A stretch of 64,000 bases of DNA from DASSFG01 sp035550375 (GTDB lineage: Bacteria; Planctomycetota; Planctomycetia; Pirellulales; JAICIG01). Within the stretch, counting starts at the first letter, position 1. Each line of letters opens with the position of its first letter. A program made the position numbers and the translations under genes. The notes under the pieces were generated by a model that had not been told where the DNA came from, did no database searches, and saw only the letters and a list, made by a program, of their open reading frames with translations. Positions 17,149-25,972 of this stretch are shown piece by piece. The stretch is taken from the NCBI GenBank assembly GCA_035550375.1, contig DASZPH010000076.1:1-64000 (forward strand). The letters run 5' to 3'.

Positions 17149-20100
17149 ATGCGAACTTCCATTCCGCTGGCAACGCTCGTCCTGGTCCTCGCTTGTGGAT
17201 CCGCATCCGGCGACGAAATGGCCGGCGATTTCTTCGAGAAAAAGATCCGGCCGGTTCTGGTGGAGCACTGTTACGAATGCCACTCGGCGGAGTCAAAAAC
17301 GCTGGCGGGGAACCTGCGACTCGACAGCCGCGACGGAGTTCTCAAGGGTGGCGATAGTGGTCCGGCCGTGGAACCGGGCAAGCCGGACACCAGCCCGTTG
17401 ATCGTTGCGGTGCGCTACACCGACGATGCCCTGCAAATGCCTCCCACCAAAAAGCTTCCGCCGGCGGTGATCGCTGACCTGGAAGCCTGGGTCAAGATGG
17501 GGGCACCCGATCCGCGGACCGCCACGGAATCGACCTCAAGGCCGGCCAGCAGTTGGCCGGAAATCCTGGCCGCGCGCCGCGACTGGTGGAGCTTGCAGCC
17601 GGTGGTCGAGCCGCCCGTCCCTGAGCCCAAGGCTGCCGGCTCGCGGACACAGCCCGTCGATCGCTTCATCCTGGCCCGGCTCGAAGAGCAAGGGCTTGAG
17701 CCGGCTCCGCCCGCACCGTTGGCTGTCCTCGCCCGGCGCCTGGCGTTGGTCCTCACTGGCTTGCCTCCCACCGCCGAGCAAGTGGCCGAGTTGACGGCCG
17801 CCGGTGTGGAAAATCGTGATGCCGCCCTCGAGCGCTACGTCGATTGCCTTTTGTCGACGCCCCATTTCGGAGAGCGTTGGGCACGGCACTGGATGGACGT
17901 GGTCCGCTTTACCGAAACACATGGCAACGAATGGAACTACGAGGTTCATCACGCCTGGCGTTACCGCGATTATCTCATTCGTGCCTTCAACGCGGATCTT
18001 CCCTACGATCAGTTCGTGCGTGAGCACATCGCCGGCGACCTTCTGCCGCCGAGATGGAACGAGCAGGAGCAATTCAACGAAGCGGTCATCGGCACGGCCT
18101 TTTACCGCTTCGGTGAGGTGAACCACGACGACTGCATCTCCCTGCGCGAAATCGGCTACGACCTGGCCGACAACCAAATCGACACGCTGACGAAAGCGTT
18201 TCAAGCGACGACCGTCGCCTGCGCCCGCTGCCACGATCATAAGCTCGACGCCGTCTCCATGCGCGACTACTACGCCTTGCTCGGCGTGCTTCGCAGCTCG
18301 CGTTTCGTGAGCCATACGATCGACGCGCCCGACATGAACGCCGATCCGCTGCGGCGGCTTCGTGAGTTGAAGGCCGAAATCCGCAAGGAACTGGCGGCGG
18401 TGTGGCGGGAAGAAGCACTCCACATCGGCCGCTACATGGAGGCCGCGCAGGCAAAGCGGGCGAACCGCCCTTATGCCGACCAGCTTGCCCAAGGGCTCGA
18501 TCCAGAGCGGCTGGAGAAGTGGTCGGCCGCGCTGGGCGTCGAGAAGGCGCCGCTGGAAGACCCGCTCGAACCGGCCAGGCGTCTGGCGACGGCGGCGGCA
18601 TCCGACCAGCCAACGGCCGTGCCCAGCGCCTGGCGAAAACTGCAAGAAGACTACGCCGCGCAGGACCGCGAGCGAGCCGAATTCAACCGGAGCCAGTTCG
18701 CGACGTATGTCGATTTTCGCAGCGGCGATTTTAGGGATTGGCAGTCCGGCGGCCAGGGCTTGAGAGAGGCTCCGGCATGCCCGGGCGACTTTGCCCTTTA
18801 TGACCAGGGAGACCGGTTGGTGAAGTCGGTCTTGCCTGCGGGCCTTTATACGCACCTGCTCTCCCAGAAGCTGAACGGCGCTCTCCGCTCGTCGGTGCTG
18901 CCGCCTGGCAAAAAGAAAATCAGTCTTCAGGTCATCGGCGAACGGAGCAGCGCCGTGCGGTTGGTGTCAAATAACTGCCAGCTCAACTACGTAAACTACC
19001 GCGCGCTCACCTCCGATTCCTGGCAGTGGGTCACCTTCTCGGTTCCCGACGACGCCGACAGCCTGCGGACCTACGCCGAGTTGGTGACGATGTTCGACAA
19101 CCCGAAATTCCCCGACCAGTTGAGCCCCCTTGGGGGCGACAACGGCAATTACAAGGTGCCCTGGGAAAAAGCGGCAGACAACCCGCGGTCGTACTTTGGT
19201 GTGACAAGAGTCGTGCTGCACGACGGCGGCGAACCACCCAGGGCGGAAATCAAACCTGTTTTGCCCTTGTTCGCGGGCAACGAGGCGGCCAGTTTCACGC
19301 AAGTCGCGGAGTGTTATGCGTCGACCTTTCAGCAGGCGCTCGCCGCCTGGGCGGAAGACCGCTCCACCGACGACGACGTGATCTGGCTCGATACTTTTCT
19401 GCGGCGAGATCTGCTTACCAACCGGCCCTCGATGTCGCCCCGGCTGGAGATGCTCTGCCAGCAGTACCGCCAGACGGAAGCCTCGCTCGCGCTGCCGCGC
19501 ATTGTCCCCGGCGTCGCTGACGGCGGCGAGGGAATTCGGCAGCCGGTCTTCGTGAGGGGCGATTGCCGGCGGCCGGGCGACGCCGTCGAGCGACGCTACT
19601 TAGAGGTCCTGTCGGCTTCCGCCGGCCCGTTTGCCACGGCCGGCAGCGGGCGGCTCGAGCTGGCCCGGCGCATCGCCAGCCGTGAGAATCCGCTGACGGC
19701 CCGCGTGATGGTGAATCGCGTCTGGCATTATCTCTTCGGCACGGGGCTGGTGCAGACCGTTGACGACTTCGGCCACGTCGGAGAGCGCCCCTCCCACCCC
19801 GAGCTGCTTGACCACCTGGCGACGCGCTTCATGGCCGATGGTTGGTCGCTCAAAAGGCTCGTTCGCTCGGTCGTCCTGTCGGGCACGTTCCAGGCGGCAA
19901 GCCAGCCGTCGACTGCGGCACAGGCACTCGACCCGACCAATCGGCTGTTGTCGCACTATCCGGCTCGCCGCCTGGAAGCGGAGTCGATCCGCGACGCCAT
20001 TCTCGCCGTCTCCGGCCGGCTCGACCCGACGATTTTCGGCATGAGTGTGCAGCCCTTCCGCCAGCAGGACAACGCCGACCGGCGCCTGTTTGCGGGCCCG

Positions 20101-20523
20101 CTCGACGGAGGCGGCCGCCGCAGCGTTTACATCAAAAACAATCTCATGGAGTCGCCGCAGTTTCTCGGCTCGTTCAACGTCCCCGGCGGCAAGGTGACTC
20201 AGGGCCGCCGTGACGTGACCAACGTACCGGCCCAGGCTCTGGCGATGCTCAACGATCCGTTCGTCGTGGGCCAGGCGCATGTCTGGGCGGGCCGGCTCGC
20301 CAGGCGGGGCGATTCGACCGTCGCCGACCGTGTGACGGCCATGTTTCAGACGGCCCTCGGCCGCCAGCCGAGCGAGGCTGAGCAGCAGCGATTCGCCCGG
20401 GGCGCCGTGCAGCTTGCCGCGCTGCACGGCGTGGCCGAAGCCGACCTGCTCACGAGCGAGGCGGTCTGGGCCGACATGGCGCACGTCATGTTCAACCTGG
20501 CCGAGTTCGTGTACGTGCCGTGA
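17149..20523 (+). CDS. Planctomycete cytochrome-type protein (PSCyt1-PSCyt2/DUF1549-PSD1/DUF1553)
   Basis: 1124 residues from ATG 17149, chosen because it gives an immediate signal peptide (IPLATLVLVLACGSASG); longer in-frame starts exist. A PSCyt1 domain holds heme motif Cys41-x2-Cys44-His45 (HCYECH). DUF1549 follows (DRFILARLEEQG, LTGLPPT, HWMDVVRFTETHG), with a second CxxCH at 358-362 in CARCHDHKLD. A middle region of beta structure (about 530-720) looks like a carbohydrate-binding or jelly-roll insert. The C-terminal DUF1553 (ARVMVNRVWHYLFG, PSHPELLDHLA, LDPTNRLLSHYPARRLEAE) is typical. Such proteins are abundant in planctomycetes and are thought to be periplasmic electron-transfer proteins linked to polysaccharide breakdown, but no reaction is established. 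The frequent DUF1501 partner gene is not adjacent here. Confidence 0.93.
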   Translation: MRTSIPLATLVLVLACGSASGDEMAGDFFEKKIRPVLVEHCYECHSAESKTLAGNLRLDSRDGVLKGGDSGPAVEPGKPDTSPLIVAVRYTDDALQMPPTKKLPPAVIADLEAWVKMGAPDPRTATESTSRPASSWPEILAARRDWWSLQPVVEPPVPEPKAAGSRTQPVDRFILARLEEQGLEPAPPAPLAVLARRLALVLTGLPPTAEQVAELTAAGVENRDAALERYVDCLLSTPHFGERWARHWMDVVRFTETHGNEWNYEVHHAWRYRDYLIRAFNADLPYDQFVREHIAGDLLPPRWNEQEQFNEAVIGTAFYRFGEVNHDDCISLREIGYDLADNQIDTLTKAFQATTVACARCHDHKLDAVSMRDYYALLGVLRSSRFVSHTIDAPDMNADPLRRLRELKAEIRKELAAVWREEALHIGRYMEAAQAKRANRPYADQLAQGLDPERLEKWSAALGVEKAPLEDPLEPARRLATAAASDQPTAVPSAWRKLQEDYAAQDRERAEFNRSQFATYVDFRSGDFRDWQSGGQGLREAPACPGDFALYDQGDRLVKSVLPAGLYTHLLSQKLNGALRSSVLPPGKKKISLQVIGERSSAVRLVSNNCQLNYVNYRALTSDSWQWVTFSVPDDADSLRTYAELVTMFDNPKFPDQLSPLGGDNGNYKVPWEKAADNPRSYFGVTRVVLHDGGEPPRAEIKPVLPLFAGNEAASFTQVAECYASTFQQALAAWAEDRSTDDDVIWLDTFLRRDLLTNRPSMSPRLEMLCQQYRQTEASLALPRIVPGVADGGEGIRQPVFVRGDCRRPGDAVERRYLEVLSASAGPFATAGSGRLELARRIASRENPLTARVMVNRVWHYLFGTGLVQTVDDFGHVGERPSHPELLDHLATRFMADGWSLKRLVRSVVLSGTFQAASQPSTAAQALDPTNRLLSHYPARRLEAESIRDAILAVSGRLDPTIFGMSVQPFRQQDNADRRLFAGPLDGGGRRSVYIKNNLMESPQFLGSFNVPGGKVTQGRRDVTNVPAQALAMLNDPFVVGQAHVWAGRLARRGDSTVADRVTAMFQTALGRQPSEAEQQRFARGAVQLAALHGVAEADLLTSEAVWADMAHVMFNLAEFVYVP

Positions 20524-20525
20524 GG

Positions 20526-21584
20526 CTACGGAGTGATCTGCACGTCGTTAGAAATGCGGTTGCGCGACGAGCCGAACTGCTCTTCGATGAAGGTCGTGTA
20601 CGGCCCCATGAATTGCCCCGGCGCGGCTGCCGCCGACTTGCCCGATAGCTTGCCTTTCTGCCTCCAGACGTCGGCCGATATCGGGAACTCGATTCTCCCG
20701 GTCGGATCGCTCACGACCCAGAAGTATTGGCGAGAACGGTCGAGCGGTCCGCGATCTTGCCGATAGTCGACGCCGAACTCGCCCGAACCTCGCTTGGAGG
20801 CGTTCCACAGCGTGATGGGATAACCGGAAGGTGAGGGTTCGTCGGCGGCGATTGCCGGGCTCGCGGGCGCGGATGCTTGCCGAGGAGAATTGCTGCCTTG
20901 CGCAGCGCGGTCCGTTCGCCTTACGGCATGGTCCGCACCGGGCGCTGGTTGCAAGAGTCCGATCACTGTGAACAGTGCCGACACAGGCACGAAGAAGAAA
21001 AAAACCGCGTAGGCGACCCAATCGCCGAAGCTCTTCTGCCGTCCGTCGTCCTGGGACCGGCCTTTCTTTTTCCGCTTTTTGGGCAATGGGGGAAACGCCG
21101 GGGGCAGCGACGGCTGGGGAGGACTTGCCGCAAAAGGATCCGCATAGGGACCCCGCTCGGTGAAGAGCCCCCCTGTCAAATCATCCGGTTCGGCGTAGGG
21201 CGTGGCGGGTTGGACAACCTCCGCTTCCATCAAAGGTGCCGCTTGCGCGGGCTCGACCGGGTCGGCCCATCGCGTGGGCGCCGTGGGTGCCGCCGGTCCG
21301 ATCGGCTCGGCGAGGGGGAGCACTTCCGAGGATGAGTCGCTGGCTGGCCTCGACCTGGCCTTCGGCCGGGACGGCTTTGCGCGCTCGACCGGAGGCGTCG
21401 CTCGCCGCGGCCGCGGCTGTGGCGTCACCGAGGCATCGTGCGGGGTACTCGACGGAGGCGCAGCGTAGTCGAGCGGCGGCACCAGGAATCGATGTCCGCA
21501 CGTGCAGACCACGGGCTTGCCCACCCGCCGCTTGTCGCGCGGGTAGCTGGCTTGGCACTTGGGACATTGGAACGAATCAGGCAT
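20526..21584 (-). CDS. Zinc-ribbon, proline-rich, single-span membrane protein
   Basis: 352 residues from the ATG at 21584; longer starts lack support. A zinc ribbon opens the protein: CPKC at 7-10 and CTCG at 27-30 (FQCPKCQASY ... VVCTCGHRF), like the MJ0042/FYDLN-type ribbons frequent in planctomycetes but with a C-x-C second knuckle. Residues 40-175 are Pro/Ala/Glu-rich and probably disordered, followed by a Lys-rich patch (PLPKKRKKKGRSQ) and one hydrophobic segment near 200-220 (WVAYAVFFFFVPVSALFTVI). The remainder is soluble. The topology suggests a cytosolic zinc domain and an outside C-terminus. It lies 11 bp after the small membrane protein gene and converges with the cytochrome gene, 2 bp apart. 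Function unknown. Confidence 0.7.
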   Translation of the reverse strand: MPDSFQCPKCQASYPRDKRRVGKPVVCTCGHRFLVPPLDYAAPPSSTPHDASVTPQPRPRRATPPVERAKPSRPKARSRPASDSSSEVLPLAEPIGPAAPTAPTRWADPVEPAQAAPLMEAEVVQPATPYAEPDDLTGGLFTERGPYADPFAASPPQPSLPPAFPPLPKKRKKKGRSQDDGRQKSFGDWVAYAVFFFFVPVSALFTVIGLLQPAPGADHAVRRTDRAAQGSNSPRQASAPASPAIAADEPSPSGYPITLWNASKRGSGEFGVDYRQDRGPLDRSRQYFWVVSDPTGRIEFPISADVWRQKGKLSGKSAAAAPGQFMGPYTTFIEEQFGSSRNRISNDVQITP

Positions 21585-21595
21585 ACGTTCGGAGG

Positions 21596-21889
21596 CTACA
21601 TGCCTAGTGATGGACCGAGCTTGGCAACCCAAAGCATCACCTGGACGATGCCGACGAAGATGCAAAGCGAGGATGCCAGCATCAAAAGGCTGATGTCCCA
21701 CTCGCCCACTTTCGTCCATCCGTAAATAAAGGCCACCAACTGGCCGCCGCAACACACCAGGACGATGCAGGCGATCCCCCAGCCGCTTTCACCGTGCTTA
21801 AACATCTCCACGACAATCGCCACATAGCAGGCGAACGCGGCCAAATGCAGCAGCAAATTGGCAATCTTAAAGTAAGAGACTGCATCCAA
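21596..21889 (-). CDS. Small three-span membrane protein
   Basis: 97 residues, three hydrophobic segments near 10-28, 36-55 and 66-88 with short loops (HGESGWG, GWTKVGEWD). The GYTKVGEWD-like loop is reminiscent of small planctomycete membrane proteins annotated as hypothetical. The zinc-ribbon membrane protein follows 11 bp downstream, so the two are probably co-transcribed and may act together. A perfect 14-bp palindrome lies 10 bp before the start codon. No function can be assigned. Confidence 0.65.
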   Translation of the reverse strand: MDAVSYFKIANLLLHLAAFACYVAIVVEMFKHGESGWGIACIVLVCCGGQLVAFIYGWTKVGEWDISLLMLASSLCIFVGIVQVMLWVAKLGPSLGM

Positions 21890-21898
21890 TGCGATGAC

Positions 21899-21912
21899 CC
21901 TTTCGCGAAAGG
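21899..21912. promoter_or_regulatory. Perfect 14-bp palindrome upstream of a small membrane protein gene
   Basis: CCTTTCGCGAAAGG is self-complementary and lies 10-23 bp before the start codon of the minus-strand gene at 21889. A dimeric repressor site or a stem over the ribosome site is possible. There is no second copy that I noticed in this window. Confidence 0.35.
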
Positions 21913-22163
21913 ATTCTCTTATGGACTTGACTTCACGATCCAGTATACCGAGAAGGCCGAGTGGGCGTTTGAAAAATCTCGGAGCATAACTCCGGCTGCT
22001 TGCTAGTCGGGACGTAGGACGAGCGCGGTCAGTCCCGTCTGTTCGCAGGCGCGGATCAGAAGAAGAGGATCAAGACAGCACCCTATAGCCGCGCCCGATA
22101 GGCTGCGCGTTTAGTCGCCCCTTTTGGCAGACGTCGGTTAATCGACGCCCGATCCTTAGCAAC

Positions 22164-22586
22164 TCAAGTCGCTGACGGCAGAGCAACCGCACCATACAAA
22201 AAGTCATACTCATCGCGGGTCAAAAGGGCTGCCAACCGTTCGTCCCAGATTAGGTTCGTCTCGCCCTTCTGGAGCTTGGAAAACCGATATTCCTCCAGCC
22301 GCTGAAGCTGACGCTGACGTGCCGCAAAGGCCGGGCAAAACGTCTGCAGCGGCGAAGTGACCCTCAAAATGGCCCGCATCACCGGATCGGCCAAAAGCAG
22401 ACGCCGTTGAAGGTCGTCCCCTTTACGACAGGCCGCGTGATAGTCCCAGCAGGTGAGAAAGACGTGCGTGGCTCGCATCAAACGCATGCCGATGTTCCAG
22501 GCGGCGTAAGCGATCAGTCCGCCGCTGGTCAACGTCAACAGAACCAACAGCAATACATACAGCAAGTCGAAGAAACGGTGCTCCAT
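22164..22586 (-). CDS. Small protein with one N-terminal membrane segment
   Basis: 140 residues from the ATG at 22586. A strongly hydrophobic segment occupies residues 7-32 (FDLLYVLLLVLLTLTSGGLI), followed by a mainly helical, charged region (RRLLLADPVMRAILRV, QRQLQRLEEYRFSKLQKGE). An in-frame start further upstream (22673) would overlap the ThuA gene. It resembles no family known to me. The gene follows the ThuA gene on the same strand by 50 bp. Confidence 0.5.
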   Translation of the reverse strand: MEHRFFDLLYVLLLVLLTLTSGGLIAYAAWNIGMRLMRATHVFLTCWDYHAACRKGDDLQRRLLLADPVMRAILRVTSPLQTFCPAFAARQRQLQRLEEYRFSKLQKGETNLIWDERLAALLTRDEYDFLYGAVALPSAT

Positions 22587-22636
22587 CGCTGATACTCCCA
22601 ATCTCCAACAGATGACCACGGGAAACCGGGCCCCTT

Positions 22637-23590
22637 TTACATCTTTACTCCTGCATCTGCTTCCGGCTGACAAGCGGCGAGCCAGCGGGCGGCGTTTTCG
22701 ACAATTTGTAGCGGCTCGCGCTGCAGGTAGACCGAAAACGTCTCGTGACCCGGGCGGAAATAGAACACCTTGCCGCGCCCCAGCGACCAGACGCAGCCGC
22801 TGCGGAAGGTCTCGCCTCTAGCCCAGGTCTCACGCAACACGACCTCGTCCGGGGCCGGCACATGAAACGGCTCGTTGTACATCTCGGTGTGCTGAATCTG
22901 AAACGTCTCGCTCAGGCCGCGGGCGATGGGGTGGGCGGGCAAAAGCACGTGCACCTTGCTGGCGGCGCCGTCCGGCCGATAGTCGGGAAAGCAGCAGTTC
23001 GGAAGGTCGACCCGCACCAACCGCACCTCGCCGCCCGGCTTCAGGGCGTAGTACGCCGGCGTGACGAGCGAATCGGCGGCCGGGGGGATTCTGCCCGCTG
23101 GCGGCACGAACTCGAACTTCACCGGTTCCTTGCCGTCGGGGTAGCGCCGGCGGGCGTCGTGCCGGGTTCGCTCGTTCATGGCCTCCATAAACGGCGTCGA
23201 CCAGTGCGCCGAGTGCAGGGCGATCAGCGACAGCCGCCCGGCCAGAATCGGCTCGATTATTTTCTTGCGGGCCGTTTCGGGCGTGATCTCGGTCTGTCGC
23301 ACGTGCCCCCACCAGACGAGCACGTTCGCCCACGCCAGATCGGCGTCGGCCAATCCTTGCTCCGGATCATCGAGCCGCACCGACCGCACTTCGATGCCCG
23401 GCTGGGCCTTCAGCCAGGCCGCGATGGCGTTGCCCAGGAAGTCGGGGTAGGCCTGTTTCTGTGCCGGCTGCTGCTCGTCCCAGACGAGCACGCGAACGGC
23501 GGGCGCCTCGTCGGCCGAGGCGGTGAGGGAGGCGCTCGCGGCCAGAAGCGAAGTCGTTTGCAAGAACCGGCGTCGGGAAAGGGGATTCAT
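22637..23590 (-). CDS. Tat-exported ThuA-domain protein
   Basis: 317 residues. The N-terminus has a twin-arginine signal (SRRRFLQTTSLLAASAS). A ThuA-like glutamine amidotransferase fold covers the rest: VLVWDEQQPAQKQAYPDFLG, VLVWWGHVRQTEI, IALHSAHWSTPF, and a C-terminal GRGKVFYFRPGHETF. ThuA is tied to trehalose use in rhizobia; in planctomycetes the domain is very common in exported sugar-related proteins, and the classic Cys nucleophile is absent. The protein probably binds or modifies a carbohydrate outside the cytoplasm. It is divergent from the module 2 SDR across a 340-bp gap. Confidence 0.88.
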   Translation of the reverse strand: MNPLSRRRFLQTTSLLAASASLTASADEAPAVRVLVWDEQQPAQKQAYPDFLGNAIAAWLKAQPGIEVRSVRLDDPEQGLADADLAWANVLVWWGHVRQTEITPETARKKIIEPILAGRLSLIALHSAHWSTPFMEAMNERTRHDARRRYPDGKEPVKFEFVPPAGRIPPAADSLVTPAYYALKPGGEVRLVRVDLPNCCFPDYRPDGAASKVHVLLPAHPIARGLSETFQIQHTEMYNEPFHVPAPDEVVLRETWARGETFRSGCVWSLGRGKVFYFRPGHETFSVYLQREPLQIVENAARWLAACQPEADAGVKM

Positions 23591-23930
23591 GATTTGGTGA
23601 CCGGGTGCCTGTGGAAAACCGCTCGACGCATACTAACCCGAAGCGCGCGCGAAGAGAACCGGCTCACTTTCTCTTTCGGGACCGGGCGGCGCCGCGGATG
23701 ATCGCCAGCCCTGCCTGCGCCGCCGAGCCCCCCGACGATGAGCGTCTAAGTGCCCGACATGTAAATTGAGCTGCCGTGCGGTCGGGGCGGCTGGCCACGA
23801 ACGGAGCGACCTGGCGTTTGGACTTAACCGAAACCGGCAATTCGCGTAAGATGCTGCGAATTCGTGGCATGGCCAAGGACGGCGCAAAACGACCCACGGT
23901 GGCATTCGACTCAGGGAGGAGAAACGATTC
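23591..23930. other. Intergenic region between divergent ThuA and module 2 genes
   Basis: 340 bp with no convincing reading frame. It must hold promoters for both directions. The only clear signal is a strong ribosome site, GGAGGA at 23915-23920, eleven bases before the SDR start at 23931. I found no obvious operator or riboswitch structure. Confidence 0.5.
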
Positions 23931-24878
23931 ATGCCCGCCCCTTTGAAGATTCTGGTGACCGGCGGAGCCGGCTATCTCGGCTCGGTGCTTGTTCCTACCT
24001 TGCTCGAGCAAGGGCATTCAGTCACCGTGCTCGACAACTTCCTTTTCAACCAGAACAGCCTGCTGGAATGCTGCGCGAATCGCCGCTTTTCGGTAATTCG
24101 CGGCGATTGCCGTGAGGCCGCCGTGCTGCGGCGCGGCCTGCAGGACGCCGACCTCATCGTCCCGCTGGCGGCCATCGTCGGCGCGCCGGCCTGCGCAGCC
24201 GACCCCACGGCAAGCCGCTCGACGAACCTCGACGGCATCAAGCTGCTGTTGTCGCTCCGATCGCCGAGTCAGCGGGTTATCTATCCGACTACGAACAGCG
24301 GATACGGGATCGGCGAAAAGGGCAAATACTGCACGGAAGAAACGCCCCTGCGACCCATCTCGCTCTACGGCACGACCAAAGTCGAAGCGGAACAGGCCGT
24401 GCTCGAGGCCGGCAACTCGATCACGTTCCGCCTGGCGACCGTGTTCGGCATGTCGCCCCGGATGCGCATTGACCTGCTGGTGAACGATTTTGTCTACCGG
24501 GCCGTGAACGACCGGACCGTCGTCGTCTTCGAGGGACACGCCAAGCGGAATTATATCCACATCCGCGACGTGGCTCGTGTCTTCCTGCACGGCATCGAAC
24601 ATTTTTCGAGCATGCGGGGTCAGCCATACAACGTGGGACTCAGCGACGCAAATCTCTCCAAGCTGGAGCTATGCGCCCGGATCAAGGCGCACCTGCCGCA
24701 GTTCGTCTACCTCGAAGCGCCGGTTGGCGAGGACCCCGACAAGCGCGACTACATCGTCTCCAACGAGAAGATCGAGCGTACCGGCTACCGTCCCGCCTTC
24801 TCCATCGACGACGGCATCGGCGAACTCGTCAAGGGTTACACGGTTTTGAAAAACGGCCGCTACAGCAACGTGGGTTGA
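23931..24878 (+). CDS. NAD-dependent nucleotide-sugar epimerase/dehydratase (extended SDR, module 2)
   Basis: 315 residues behind GGAGGA. The Rossmann motif GGAGYLG is at 11-17, the catalytic residues are Thr120/Thr121 (YPTTNSGYG) and Tyr146-x3-Lys150 (LYGTTK). FRLATVFGMSPRMRIDLLVNDF and KRNYIHIRDVARVF follow the extended-SDR plan, and PDKRDYIVSNEKIERTGYRP is the sugar-side C-terminal block. It fits a family of epimerases in surface-polysaccharide clusters; 4-epimerase, 4,6-dehydratase and reductase activities are all possible from sequence alone. It begins a five-gene cluster; the E1 alpha gene starts three bases after its stop, which implies translational coupling. Confidence 0.9.
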   Translation: MPAPLKILVTGGAGYLGSVLVPTLLEQGHSVTVLDNFLFNQNSLLECCANRRFSVIRGDCREAAVLRRGLQDADLIVPLAAIVGAPACAADPTASRSTNLDGIKLLLSLRSPSQRVIYPTTNSGYGIGEKGKYCTEETPLRPISLYGTTKVEAEQAVLEAGNSITFRLATVFGMSPRMRIDLLVNDFVYRAVNDRTVVVFEGHAKRNYIHIRDVARVFLHGIEHFSSMRGQPYNVGLSDANLSKLELCARIKAHLPQFVYLEAPVGEDPDKRDYIVSNEKIERTGYRPAFSIDDGIGELVKGYTVLKNGRYSNVG

Positions 24879-24881
24879 GCC

Positions 24882-25961
24882 ATGATCGAGCGGTTCTATC
24901 GCGCTTTGTATCGTATCCGCCGCGTCGAAGAAGAGATCGCGCGCGTGTATCCGCAGGACAAGATCAAAAGTCCGGTCCACCTTTCGATCGGCCAGGAAGC
25001 GATCTCGGTGGCGGTGTGCGACGCGCTCGCTCCCACCGACGTCGTCTTCGGCACGTACCGCGGGCACGCTCTCTACCTGGCCAAGGGGGGCGACCTGCGG
25101 CAGATGATCGCAGAGCTTTACGGCAAGGCGACCGGCTGCTCCCAAGGCAAGGGGGGCTCGATGCACCTGGTCGACACCGACGCGGGTGTGATGGGCACCT
25201 CGGCGGTGGTCGGCACGACGATCGCCAACGCGGTGGGCTACGCCTACGCCATGGCATATCGCCGCAGCGGCGTGATCGTCGCCAGCTTCTTTGGCGACGG
25301 GGCAACCGAGGAGGGCGTGTTCCACGAGAGCCTGAACTTCGCCGCCCTGAAACGCCTGCCGATGATCTTTGTCTGTGAGAACAACTCCTACGCCATCCAC
25401 ACCCACCAGCTTCGCCGGCAGGCGCTGGCCAACATCGCCGAAAGGGCGCGCAGCTACGGCATCCGTTCTCAGCGCATCGACGACGGGGACGTGGTCAACT
25501 TGCATGAGCGGGTGCGTGAGGCGGTCGACGAGATTCGCGCGGGCCACGACGGCCCGTATTTCTTTGAGTGCAAAACCTACCGCTGGCGGGAGCACGTCGG
25601 GCCGGCGAACGACTGGCACCTCGGCTATCGCCAGCCGCAGGAGGCGCAAAGCTGGTTCGAGAACGATTCGTTGCGGCAGCTTGCCGGCCAGCTCGACGAG
25701 GGCCGCCGCCGCGAAATCGAAACGGAGGTGGAGTGCGAGATCGAGGTCGCCTTCGCCTTTGCCGAGCTCAGCGCCGAGCCCAAGCCGGCTGCGCTCTACA
25801 CCGACGTAGTGAAAGACGACGGGCTACACCTTGCGGGCCAGCAGACCAGAAACCGAAACGCCTCGGGGCAACCCTCGCGAGGGCAAACCGTCCCGAAGCA
25901 TGCGGCCGAGCCCCATCAGGCTCCGCTGCCGCTTGAATCCGATCTGCCCGCGGCCGCCTGA
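24882..25961 (+). CDS. TPP-dependent E1 component, alpha subunit (module 2)
   Basis: 359 residues. Second E1 alpha in the window, close to the copy at 12994 over its length: SIGQEAISVAVCDAL, TYRGHALYLAKGG, GKGGSMHLVD and YRWREHVGPANDWHLGYR. The TPP/Mg motif is intact: Gly138-Asp139-Gly140 ... Asn167-Asn168. The C-terminal 40 residues are polar and probably flexible. It starts three bases after the SDR stop and is followed 11 bp later by the beta gene. No phosphorylation-loop Ser of the mitochondrial type is evident. No E2 or E3 is present, so a free acyl-transferring enzyme in a sugar pathway is more likely than a multienzyme dehydrogenase; this is inference. Confidence 0.9.
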   Translation: MIERFYRALYRIRRVEEEIARVYPQDKIKSPVHLSIGQEAISVAVCDALAPTDVVFGTYRGHALYLAKGGDLRQMIAELYGKATGCSQGKGGSMHLVDTDAGVMGTSAVVGTTIANAVGYAYAMAYRRSGVIVASFFGDGATEEGVFHESLNFAALKRLPMIFVCENNSYAIHTHQLRRQALANIAERARSYGIRSQRIDDGDVVNLHERVREAVDEIRAGHDGPYFFECKTYRWREHVGPANDWHLGYRQPQEAQSWFENDSLRQLAGQLDEGRRREIETEVECEIEVAFAFAELSAEPKPAALYTDVVKDDGLHLAGQQTRNRNASGQPSRGQTVPKHAAEPHQAPLPLESDLPAAA

Positions 25962-25972
25962 GCGCCAGAACC

